Assembly (NCBI GenBank): GCA_946479015.1
Contig: CAMLEQ010000048.1
Span: forward strand, 1-13,872
Origin: an uncultured Gemmatimonadota bacterium
GTDB taxonomy: Bacteria; Gemmatimonadota; Gemmatimonadetes; Gemmatimonadales; Gemmatimonadaceae
Length of the DNA stretch: 13,872 nucleotides
Direction of reading: 5' to 3'
In this document: positions 1 through 6,885 of the stretch, one piece after another
Layout of the letters: every line of letters starts with the position of its first letter
Numbering within the stretch: the first letter of the stretch is position 1
Position numbers and translations under genes: made by a program
Notes under the pieces: model-generated
What the model was told of the DNA's origin: nothing
Databases searched by the model: none
What the model saw: only the letters and a program-made list of their open reading frames with translations

Positions 1-9
1 GGGGCGCGC

Positions 10-38
10 GGGGGGGGGGCCCGGCCCCCCCCCCCCCC
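10..38. terminator. Extreme G/C homopolymer hairpin at window edge
   Basis: A run of ten G (10-19) is followed by CCCGG and then fourteen C (25-38), so G10-19 can pair with C25-34 around a five-base loop. It lies just downstream of the minus-strand gene that ends at 67, where a terminator would be expected. There is no T-tract. Homopolymers this long are also classic assembly or sequencing trouble spots, so its exact length should not be trusted. Confidence 0.3.
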
Positions 39-66
39 GCCCGCATCCCGCCCCGGTGCGTGGCGC

Positions 67-636
67 TCAGCGCGACGCGAGGTAGTGGCGGTACACGTCG
101 GGGTAGATCGCCACGTGGAAGTGCGCGGGGTAGTGCTCCTCCGTGGCATCGACCACGCCGCGCCGCTCGAGCACGAGGAGCGTTTTGCGGAGCCAGCGCC
201 GGCACTTCCCCTTCGTGGGGCGGCGGAGGTCGACGGCGATCCCGGTGGGGTGCACGGAGTGGTCGCTGGCGTTCACCGGCTGCACCGACTCGGGGCGCAC
301 GGCGCTCGTGACCACGAGGGGCTCGCCGCAGGCATGGTGGTACTGCGCGCCGAGGCGCCTGACGAAGGTGCGGGTGGCGGAGCGCACGTAGGGGAAGCTC
401 ACCTCGTGCAGCACGACGTCGCGCGTCGAGGTGAGGCGGACGAGGCGTCCCTCGTGCACGGCGCGGCGCACCTCTCTCGCGCTCTGCGCGAAGGAGTAGT
501 CGTGCGCGACGGCGTAGTGCCACACGCGCTCGACGCTGCGGTGCGATCCGCGCAGCGACTGGGCGTGGGCGGCGGAGGCGATGGCGACGAGCAGCGCCAT
601 CGGGAGGGCGAGCCTGACGGAGAACCGAACGGACAT
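67..636 (-). CDS. Exported M15-like (DUF5715-type) peptidase-fold protein
   Basis: Predicted 189-residue exported protein. Residues 1-26 form a clear signal peptide (basic start, hydrophobic core, ending AHAQ), which is why I start at 636 rather than at the upstream in-frame ATG at 708, which would bury the signal. The C-terminal half carries S127-x-H129-x2-G-x-A-x-D136 and H172-x-H174. These match the zinc-binding signature of the M15 D-Ala-D-Ala carboxypeptidase / DUF882 fold (SxHxxGxAxD ... HxH). Cys103 and Cys145 could form a disulfide in the periplasm. By family, such proteins trim or bind peptidoglycan peptides. I recall similar proteins under the name DUF5715, but the assignment rests on motifs only. 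It is transcribed away from the cyclopropane synthase, with 194 bases between the two starts. No clear Shine-Dalgarno is visible. Confidence 0.75.
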   Translation of the reverse strand: MSVRFSVRLALPMALLVAIASAAHAQSLRGSHRSVERVWHYAVAHDYSFAQSAREVRRAVHEGRLVRLTSTRDVVLHEVSFPYVRSATRTFVRRLGAQYHHACGEPLVVTSAVRPESVQPVNASDHSVHPTGIAVDLRRPTKGKCRRWLRKTLLVLERRGVVDATEEHYPAHFHVAIYPDVYRHYLASR

Positions 637-830
637 GATGCGACGGAGCGGGGCGCCGGTGGACGGCACCCGCGAGAGACGAGGACGCGATTGTTGCGGA
701 GGGGGCAAGATACCAGCCTCACGCGGGATGCGCCAGGGCCCGCCGGCGCATGGGAGCCCAAGTAATCACCGGCGGCGCTGGTCCGGCCCTTGCTCCGATT
801 CTGCCCGGCACCACGAACAGGAGACCGGTC

Positions 831-2201
831 ATGCGACGCCATACGCCCGCCACGGCGTCCGGTATCGCCGCCGCGCGCGCCGTGCTCGCGACGCTCTTTG
901 GCGATCCCGGCGAGCGCTCGTTCGCCGTCCGCTACTGGGATGGGAGCACCGATTGGGAGGGGAGTGGAGAGCCGGGGTTCACGCTCGTGGTTCGCTCCCC
1001 CGGGGGGCTGCGGCGGATGCTGCTTCCGCCATCCGAGCTGCATGTCGCCGAAGCGTACGTGCGCGGCGACATCGAGTTGGAGGGGGACGTCGAGCAGGCC
1101 GCGGCGGTCGGCGGGTCGCTCGGGGCGCGCCTCGGGTCGGCGGGCACGCTCGCGCGACTCGCGAGACTCGCGCGCCAGGTGCTCGCGCTGCCGCGCGACC
1201 CGGCGCCGGAGCGCGTGAGCGAGCGCAGCGCCGAGATCCGGCGGCTCGGCTCGCGCCACTCGCGCGAGCGCGACCGCGCGGCGGTGCGCGCGCACTACGA
1301 CATGGGGAACGACTTCTACTCCCTCTGGCTCGACCGCCGGATGGTCTATTCGTGCGGCTACTTCCCCACCGGCACCGAGGACATCGACGCCGCGCAGGCT
1401 GCCAAGCTCGAGCACATCTGCCGCAAGCTGCGGCTGCGCGAGGGGGAGCGGCTGCTCGACATCGGGTGCGGGTGGGGCGGGCTCGTTCGGTGGGCCGCGG
1501 CCAACCACGGCGTGGAGGCGCTGGGCATCACGCTGAGCGAACGGCAGGCGCAGCTGGCGAACGAGCGCATCCGCGCCGACGGCCTCGAGCGCCGCTGCCG
1601 CGTGGAAGTGCGCGACTATCGCGAGTTCCCGCACGGGACGGTGTTCGACAAGGTGGTGAGCGTGGGGATGTTCGAGCACGTCGGGCGCGCGCTCCTGCCG
1701 ACCTACTTCCGTGAGGCGGCGCGGCTCACGCGCCCCGGTGGACTGTTCCTCAATCACGGAATCGTGCGCGCCCCCGACCGCGGCAGCGGACTCGCCAGGC
1801 GCGTGGGACGCATGCTCTGGCGCCAGGGCTCGTTCATCGACCACTTCGTCTTCCCCGACGGGGAGCTGGTGCCGCTGGACGTGGCGGTGCACGACGCCGA
1901 AGCGGCCGGATTCGAGACGCGCGACGTGGAGTCGCTGCGCGAGCACTACGCCCTCACGCTGCGCCAGTGGGTGCAGCGCCTCGAGCGCGCCCGCGCGCAG
2001 GTGGAGCAGCTCGTGGGCGCGCAGGCGTACCGCGTGTGGCGGCTGTACATGGCGGCATCGGCGCACGCCTTCGCCTCAGGCCGGCTGTCGCTGGCGCAGG
2101 TGCTGCTCGGCCGCCCGGATGGGCACGGGCGCGTGACGATCCCCGCCACGCGTGCCGACCTGTACGCGCCCGCCCAGGCGCGGCGGGAGGTCGCGGCCTG
2201 A
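831..2201 (+). CDS. cfa: Cyclopropane-fatty-acyl-phospholipid synthase
   Basis: Predicted 456-residue S-adenosylmethionine-dependent enzyme that adds a methylene bridge across the double bond of unsaturated acyl chains in membrane phospholipids. Diagnostic pieces, in order: HYDMGNDFY (155-163), YSCGYF (173-178), the SAM-binding motif LLDIGCGWGG (208-217), MFEHVG (280-285) and a HYALTLRQW stretch near 372-380. Residues placed like the bicarbonate site of E. coli Cfa are Cys175, Glu282, His309 and Tyr373. It is longer than E. coli Cfa (382 residues) mainly at the N-terminus, where a lipid-binding domain is expected. I start at ATG 831, preceded by a purine-rich ACAGGAGA; an in-frame ATG at 750 has less support. 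It heads a run with the next two genes (26-base gap, then none). Other SAM methyltransferases of the mycolic acid cyclopropane synthase group are the alternative. Confidence 0.93.
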   Translation: MRRHTPATASGIAAARAVLATLFGDPGERSFAVRYWDGSTDWEGSGEPGFTLVVRSPGGLRRMLLPPSELHVAEAYVRGDIELEGDVEQAAAVGGSLGARLGSAGTLARLARLARQVLALPRDPAPERVSERSAEIRRLGSRHSRERDRAAVRAHYDMGNDFYSLWLDRRMVYSCGYFPTGTEDIDAAQAAKLEHICRKLRLREGERLLDIGCGWGGLVRWAAANHGVEALGITLSERQAQLANERIRADGLERRCRVEVRDYREFPHGTVFDKVVSVGMFEHVGRALLPTYFREAARLTRPGGLFLNHGIVRAPDRGSGLARRVGRMLWRQGSFIDHFVFPDGELVPLDVAVHDAEAAGFETRDVESLREHYALTLRQWVQRLERARAQVEQLVGAQAYRVWRLYMAASAHAFASGRLSLAQVLLGRPDGHGRVTIPATRADLYAPAQARREVAA

Positions 2202-2227
2202 GACGGGAGCTTTAGATTTCGCTCACC

Positions 2228-3241
2228 GTGAGCGAACCCGTCATGCGTGCCATCGTCATCGCCCGCCCCGGCGGCCCGGAGGTGCTCGAGCCGCGCGAGG
2301 TGCCTCGTCCCGTGCCGGGCGCCGGAGAGGTGCTCGTGCGCGTGCACGCCACCGCCCTCAATCGCGCCGACGTGCTCCAGCGGGAGGGACGCTATCCCGC
2401 CCCCGCCGGCTCCCCCACGCACATCCCGGGGCTGGAGTTCGCCGGCGAGGTGGCCGAGCTCGGGCCGGGCGCCCGCGACTGGGATCCCGGCGACCGGGTG
2501 TTCGGGATCACCGGAGGCGGCGCCTACGCCGAGTATCTGGTGGCCCACGAGCGCGCGATCGCGGCCATCCCCGACACGCTCGACTGGGCGGCCGCCGCCG
2601 CGGTGCCCGAGGCGTTCATCACCGCGCACGATGCGCTCACCACCCAGTCGGGCACGCGGCTCTCGGAGCGCGTGCTCGTGCACGCGGTGGGGAGCGGCGT
2701 GGGGCTCGCCGCCGTGCAGCTCGCGCGCGCCATCGGCGCCGTTCCCTACGGCACCGCGCGCAAGGCGGCGAAGGTGGAGGCCGCGCGCGCGCTCGGGCTC
2801 GAGGATGGGCTGGTGGTGTCGGAGGACCTCGCTCCCATGGTGGAGCGCGCGCGCGCGTGGACGGCCGGCGTTGGGATGGATGTGGTGCTCGATCTCGTGG
2901 GGGGCGCCTACGTCCCGGCCAGCCTGGAGGCGCTCGCCACGCACGGGCGGCTCATCCTCATCGGTACCCTCGCCGGCCGCGCGGCGGAGATCCCCCTCGG
3001 CCGGGTGCTCGCTTCGCGTCTCACCCTCCGCGGCACGGTGCTCCGCGCCCGCCCCCTCGAGGAGAAGATCGCCGCCACCCGCGCCTTCGCGCGCGATGTG
3101 GTGCCGCTACTCGCCTCCGGCGCGGCACGGCCGGTGCTGGATCGCGTCTACCCGCTCGCGGAGGCGGCGGAGGCGCACCGGCGCATGGAGTCCAACGACA
3201 CCATCGGCAAGATCGTCCTCACCATGGACCACGCAGACTGA
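2228..3241 (+). CDS. NAD(P)H quinone oxidoreductase, PIG3 family
   Basis: Predicted 337-residue zinc-free medium-chain dehydrogenase/reductase. The N-terminal GroES-like domain includes NRADVLQREGRYP (45-57) and IPGLEFAGEV (67-76), typical of the PIG3/zeta-crystallin-like quinone reductases. The nucleotide-binding Rossmann domain has GSGVG at 155-159, in the place of the family's GGVG loop. No structural-zinc cysteine cluster is seen, which agrees with quinone oxidoreductase rather than alcohol dehydrogenase. It would reduce quinones or enones with NADPH in the cytoplasm. The start is GTG 2228 (MSEPVMRA) or ATG 2243; neither has a well-spaced Shine-Dalgarno, and the nearest GGGAG lies about 18 bases before the GTG. 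It sits 26 bases after the cyclopropane synthase and its TGA directly abuts the GTG of the next gene, so the three are probably co-transcribed. Confidence 0.88.
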   Translation: MSEPVMRAIVIARPGGPEVLEPREVPRPVPGAGEVLVRVHATALNRADVLQREGRYPAPAGSPTHIPGLEFAGEVAELGPGARDWDPGDRVFGITGGGAYAEYLVAHERAIAAIPDTLDWAAAAAVPEAFITAHDALTTQSGTRLSERVLVHAVGSGVGLAAVQLARAIGAVPYGTARKAAKVEAARALGLEDGLVVSEDLAPMVERARAWTAGVGMDVVLDLVGGAYVPASLEALATHGRLILIGTLAGRAAEIPLGRVLASRLTLRGTVLRARPLEEKIAATRAFARDVVPLLASGAARPVLDRVYPLAEAAEAHRRMESNDTIGKIVLTMDHAD

Positions 3242-4366
3242 GTGGTGCGGCGGCGGCTCGCACCACTGATCGCACTCGCGCTCGGGCTCGGCGGCTGCGC
3301 CACGGCGGCCGCGCTCCCCGGCTGGCGCGGACCGCGCACGGACCACTTCGACGGCCACCACTTCCACAACCTGGAACCGTTCCAGGAGCAACCGGTGCAG
3401 GACGTGCTGCGCTGGCAGCTCACCCGCGAGCACGGCGACTGGCACGACGAGGACATCCCGCCTGCCCCCCCGCCCCCGGCCCGCGTGGATGGAGGGCGCA
3501 TCCGCGTCACCTTCGTCAACCATGCCACGGTGCTCATCCAGATGGATGGGCTGAACATCCTCACCGACCCGGTGTGGTCGGAGGTGGTGGGGCCCACGGA
3601 GCTGAGCGGACAGCGGCGGCACCGGCCGCCCGGCATCCGCTGGGAGGATCTCCCGCCGATCGACGTGGTGCTGCTGAGCCACGACCACTACGACCACATG
3701 GACATCCCCACGCTCCAGCGCCTCGCGCGCCGCTTCCACCCGCGCATCATCACGGGGCTCGGCAACGGCGAGCGGCTGCGCGAGCGGGGGATCGGCGGGT
3801 GGACGGAGCTGGACTGGTGGCGGTCGACGGAGGTGGCGCCGGGGGTGCGCGTGACCTCGGTGCCGGTGCAGCACTGGTCGGGGCGCACGCTCACCGACCA
3901 CTGCCGCACGCTCTGGATGGGCTTCGTGATCGAGGGGCGGCGCGACTCGGTGTTCTTCGGCGGCGACACGGGGTGGGGGACGTTCTACGCGCTCATCCAC
4001 GCGCGCTATCCTCGCTTCCGGCTCGCGCTCCTCCCCATCGCGCCATTCATCCCGCACTGGTACATGCACCGCAAGCACGAGTCGCCGGCGGATGCGGTGC
4101 ACGCGGCGCAGGTGCTGCACGCGGCGACGTCGATCGCGATTCACTGGGGGACGTTCATGCTCGGCGACGATGGGCGGAACGAACCGGTGGACTCGCTGCG
4201 CGCCGCGCTCGCGGAGATCCCCGCACGCTGCCGCCCCGTGTTCCTCGCGCCCGACAACGGCCAGTCGGTGGAGGTACCGCCGATCGGCGACGGTGCGCGG
4301 CTCAGCGCGGCGGCGGATTCAGGGTGCGCGCCGCCGGGAGCTGAAGCGCTCCTTCGCTCGAGGTGA
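3242..4366 (+). CDS. Lipoprotein MBL-fold hydrolase, NAPE-PLD/RomA-like
   Basis: Predicted 374-residue lipoprotein. Residues 1-18 form a signal peptide ending in the lipobox L-G-G-C19, so the mature protein should be lipid-anchored. The metallo-beta-lactamase fold is shown by the metal ligands in SHDHYDH (H147, H149, D151, H152), H211 in VQHWSGRTL, D242 in FFGGDTGW and H301 in AIHWGTF. The VQHWSGRTLTDHCRTLW stretch and GGDTGW resemble the lactamase_B_2 group that includes N-acylphosphatidylethanolamine phospholipase D (NAPE-PLD) and the RomA/UlaG-like proteins, so an envelope phospholipid or other phosphoester is a reasonable but unproven substrate. GTG 3242 follows the previous TGA with no gap (GTG 3245 also possible), suggesting translational coupling. 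The last 65 bases overlap, tail-to-tail, the end of the LysM gene on the other strand. Confidence 0.87.
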   Translation: MVRRRLAPLIALALGLGGCATAAALPGWRGPRTDHFDGHHFHNLEPFQEQPVQDVLRWQLTREHGDWHDEDIPPAPPPPARVDGGRIRVTFVNHATVLIQMDGLNILTDPVWSEVVGPTELSGQRRHRPPGIRWEDLPPIDVVLLSHDHYDHMDIPTLQRLARRFHPRIITGLGNGERLRERGIGGWTELDWWRSTEVAPGVRVTSVPVQHWSGRTLTDHCRTLWMGFVIEGRRDSVFFGGDTGWGTFYALIHARYPRFRLALLPIAPFIPHWYMHRKHESPADAVHAAQVLHAATSIAIHWGTFMLGDDGRNEPVDSLRAALAEIPARCRPVFLAPDNGQSVEVPPIGDGARLSAAADSGCAPPGAEALLRSR

Positions 4367-5171
4367 TCGTGCCGCACACCTCCGGCGGACAGGGGGTGAC
4401 CGGGTGCGGCGTCTCGCGCACGAGCAGCTGCTCCCCCACGCGGATGCGGTCGCTCTCCAGGTGGTTCAGCGCGCGGAGGCGCTCCGTGGTGGTCGCGAAG
4501 CGGCGGGCGATCGCCTCCAGCGCGTCACCGGGCTGCACGCGGTAGTACTCGCGGATGGGCGGGAGCGCGGCCAGGGAGTCGCGCCACTGCTTCTCCCGCC
4601 GCAGCGCCTCGCGCAGCGCGTTGTCGCGGCGGAAGGCTTCGCGCACGAGCGCCGCCAGATCGGCGCGCTGGCTCGCTGGCACGCGGTAGCGCCGGGCCGA
4701 GCGTCCGTGCCGCACGACCACGGCGGCGGAGCCGCGCCCCGCGTCCGCCATGGCGATGGAGAAGAGCGTGTCGTACGGGTACGAGCGCACGTCGTAGGCG
4801 CGCGGCGCGTCGGCGGACGGGTAGAGCTCCGGAAGCACGCCCACGTACAGCACCCGCCGGTCGGTGGCCGCGAGCGCGCCGTAGGTCGCGCGATAGAGGT
4901 CGTACCAGTGCCGCTCGACGGTGCGCGTCTGGTGCTGCACGCGCTCCCCCGGGTCCAGCCGCGCGCGCAGCTCGGCGGCCGCGAGGCGCAGCGCGCTGGC
5001 GCGGTCGCGGACGTTGGCGGCGAGCACCGTCAGCACCACCAGCCCCACGGCGAGGAGCGGTGCGCCCCACGTCAGCAACGCGCGCCCGGGGCGCCGTGGG
5101 GCGCGCGCGGAGGACGCGGAGCGGGGGGGTGGGTGGGGGGGCGCGGTCATCGCGCGGACCTCGGCCGGCAT
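4302..5171 (-). CDS. Membrane-anchored LysM-domain protein
   Basis: Predicted 289 residues from 5171 or 282 from ATG 5150. Counting from 5150: a proline/arginine-rich cytoplasmic start (1-29), one membrane helix (about 30-46), and a middle region (about 66-175) with a GERV...ATDRRVLYVG pattern reminiscent of bacterial PH-like domains. A charged helix (176-192) comes next, then a C-terminal LysM domain (about 201-245: YYRVQPGD, ARRFATTTERLRALN, RVGEQLLV). LysM binds N-acetylglucosamine-containing glycans such as peptidoglycan, so I expect an inner-membrane protein with its C-terminus in the periplasm. Both starts have a purine-rich sequence upstream: GGGAGGGGG is very close to 5171, and GAGG lies 8 bases before 5150. 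The 3' end overlaps the MBL gene. The PH-like assignment is tentative; the LysM is clear. Confidence 0.8.
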   Translation of the reverse strand: MPAEVRAMTAPPHPPPRSASSARAPRRPGRALLTWGAPLLAVGLVVLTVLAANVRDRASALRLAAAELRARLDPGERVQHQTRTVERHWYDLYRATYGALAATDRRVLYVGVLPELYPSADAPRAYDVRSYPYDTLFSIAMADAGRGSAAVVVRHGRSARRYRVPASQRADLAALVREAFRRDNALREALRREKQWRDSLAALPPIREYYRVQPGDALEAIARRFATTTERLRALNHLESDRIRVGEQLLVRETPHPVTPCPPEVCGTITSSEGALQLPAARTLNPPPR

Positions 5172-5228
5172 CCCCCTCCCGTACAGAAAGATTGATGCCA
5201 GGCGGCCGCGGTCGGGGTCCCCCCGATC

Positions 5229-5257
5229 TTGGAACGGGCGGGAACGGACCCCATATT
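5229..5257 (+). promoter_or_regulatory. Putative sigma-70-type promoter for the glycosyltransferase pair
   Basis: TTGGAA (5229-5234) and CATATT (5252-5257) are separated by 17 bases, each matching four of six bases of the -35 and -10 consensus. Transcription would begin about 5264, 40 bases before GTG 5304. This argues against using the TTG at 5229 as the start codon, since it would itself be the -35 element. Confidence 0.4.
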
Positions 5258-5303
5258 GGCGCGTCCGGGCACGCCAGAATTCTCCCGTCGCGCCGAGAGC
5301 CGC

Positions 5304-6056
5304 GTGTCGCCGCAGCCACCGCACCTCTCGCTCGTCGTTCCGGTGTACAATGGCGCGGGGCGCCTCCCCGGCAGTCTGGGAGAGCTCCGTGCCTGGCTGT
5401 GCGATCGTGCCTACGACTGGGAGTTGATCCTCGTGGACGACCACAGCGGCGCGCGCGTGGCCGAGCTGCTCGCCGACTTCGCGTGCGCCACGCCGGGCGT
5501 CACGGTGCTCCGGAACGACCGGAACCGCGGCAAGGGCTTCTCCGTGGCGCGCGGGATGCTGGCGGCACGCGGACAGTACCGCGTGTTCACCGACGCCGAT
5601 CTCGCGTATCCCGCGTCCGAGGTGGACCGGATCCTCTGCGATCTGTACGGCGGCGCGGATGTGGCGGTGGCCTGCCGGGTGCTCCCGGCCTCGCGCTACA
5701 TCATGAGCCCCACCTTCTTCTCCTACCTGTACACGCGCCACGTGATGAGCCGCCTGTACAACGCGCTGGTGCGGTGGACGCTCGTGCCGGGGATCCTCGA
5801 CACGCAGGCGGGGCTGAAGGGATTCACCGCGCGCGCGGCGGAGATCGTCTTCCCGCGCCTCACGATCCCGCGCTTCGGCTTCGACGTGGAGGCGCTCTTC
5901 ATCGCGCGCCGGCACGGGCTCTCGATACGGCAGACGGCGGTGCACTTCCGCTACGAGGACGAGCCGACGACGGTGCGCTTCCTCGCGGATGCGGCGCGGA
6001 TGGCGCGCGACCTCGCCCTCATCCGCGCGAACCACTGGAGGAAGCGCTACGACTGA
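5304..6056 (+). CDS. Family 2 glycosyltransferase, Alg5/DPM1-like
   Basis: Predicted 250-residue soluble GT-A fold enzyme that would transfer a sugar from a nucleotide donor, probably to a polyprenyl phosphate or lipid. Evidence: the opening strand LVVPVYNGAGRL (10-21), VDDHS (44-48), NRGKG (74-78), the metal-binding TDADLAYP (96-103), DTQAGLKGF (166-174) and GFDVEAL (192-198). The last three resemble dolichyl-phosphate glucose/mannose synthases (Alg5, DPM1), and no membrane helix is present. I choose GTG 5304 because the fold begins a few residues later and a GAGAG lies just upstream. The longer TTG 5229 start would add 25 unconserved residues and coincides with a promoter-like -35. It shares a divergent upstream region with the LysM gene. 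The deacetylase gene follows with no intervening terminator, so a functional pair is likely. Confidence 0.88.
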   Translation: MSPQPPHLSLVVPVYNGAGRLPGSLGELRAWLCDRAYDWELILVDDHSGARVAELLADFACATPGVTVLRNDRNRGKGFSVARGMLAARGQYRVFTDADLAYPASEVDRILCDLYGGADVAVACRVLPASRYIMSPTFFSYLYTRHVMSRLYNALVRWTLVPGILDTQAGLKGFTARAAEIVFPRLTIPRFGFDVEALFIARRHGLSIRQTAVHFRYEDEPTTVRFLADAARMARDLALIRANHWRKRYD

Positions 6057-6069
6057 CGTCCGCCGGCTG

Positions 6070-6885
6070 GTGATCAACGCCGACGACTTCGGCTACTCTC
6101 CCGGGGTGACGCGGGGGATCCTCGAGGCGCACGCGGCGGGCACGGTCACCTCCACGTCGATCATCGCGAACGCGCCGGGCTTCGAGGATGCCGCGCGGCG
6201 TGCCCGGGAGGCGCCGGCGCTGGGGATCGGCGTGCACCTCAACCTGGTGCAGGGGCGCCCGCTGGCGCGCGTGCCATCGCTCGTGAACCGGCGCACGGGG
6301 GAGTTCCTGCCGATCGGCGCGCTGCTCGCCCGGGCGCTCGCCAGGCGCGTGGCGCCTGACGAGGTGGCGGCGGAGTGCTCGGCGCAGATCGCGCGCGTGC
6401 GCGAGGCGGGGATCGAGCCCACGCACATCGATGGCCACCAGCACGCGCACGCCCTCCCGGGAATCTGGCCGGCGGTGGCCGCCGCGGCGCGCGGCGCCGG
6501 CATCCGCGTGGCGCGCGCGCCGCTGGAGCGGCCCGTGGCCGTGCGCGGAGATGTGGGGGCGATGCTGAAGGCCGCTGTGGTCGCCGCGGCGTGGCGCGCG
6601 GCCACGAGCGGCGCGCCGCCGCTCGCCCACGCGGACCACTTCGCCGGCATGTCGCTCCAGGGAAAGCGCGACGTGCTGCCACGCCTGCTCCGCCTGCTCG
6701 ATGCGCTGCCGCCGGGGACCACGGAGCTCATGGTGCACGCCGGCCGCGTCGACGCGACGCTCGCGTCGATGGACCGCTACACCTGGCAGCGAGAGCGCGA
6801 GCTCGAGGCGCTGCTGTCAGAGCCCGCCCGCGCCCGCCTCGCGCGCGGGGACATCCAGCTCGTGACCTTCCGCGCGGTGGCGTGA
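6070..6885 (+). CDS. YdjC/HpnK-type carbohydrate or glycolipid deacetylase
   Basis: Predicted 271-residue member of the YdjC/ChbG family, metal-dependent enzymes that remove N-acetyl groups from sugars such as chitooligosaccharides, or from GlcNAc-hopanoid in the case of HpnK. Visible motifs from GTG 6070: INADDFGYSPGV (2-13, catalytic Asp5/Asp6), GVHLNL (54-59, His56), THIDGHQHAH (118-127, metal histidines His119, His123 and neighbours), DHFAGM (189-194) and ELMVHAG (219-225). The start is uncertain. The family usually begins two to four residues before the INADDFG strand, but no ATG, GTG or TTG lies between the glycosyltransferase stop (6054-6056) and GTG 6070. A strong GGAGGA (6037-6042) sits too far upstream, so an unusual start such as CTG 6067, or ATG 5989 inside the previous gene, cannot be excluded. 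The 3' end overlaps the GT87 gene by 69 bases. Confidence 0.85.
   Translation: MINADDFGYSPGVTRGILEAHAAGTVTSTSIIANAPGFEDAARRAREAPALGIGVHLNLVQGRPLARVPSLVNRRTGEFLPIGALLARALARRVAPDEVAAECSAQIARVREAGIEPTHIDGHQHAHALPGIWPAVAAAARGAGIRVARAPLERPVAVRGDVGAMLKAAVVAAAWRAATSGAPPLAHADHFAGMSLQGKRDVLPRLLRLLDALPPGTTELMVHAGRVDATLASMDRYTWQRERELEALLSEPARARLARGDIQLVTFRAVA

Noticed and set aside
399..2066. Long open frames antisense to the cyclopropane synthase and other genes
   Set aside because: These are shadow frames expected in GC-rich coding DNA; they lack domains and conflict with clearly identified genes.
2205..2220. TAGATT before the quinone oxidoreductase as an internal promoter
   Set aside because: It is a four-of-six -10 match with no -35 at a suitable distance; the 26-base gap fits co-transcription better.
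5171..5200. Sigma-54-like TGGCA sequence upstream of the LysM gene on the minus strand
   Set aside because: The required -12 GC is absent at the right spacing.
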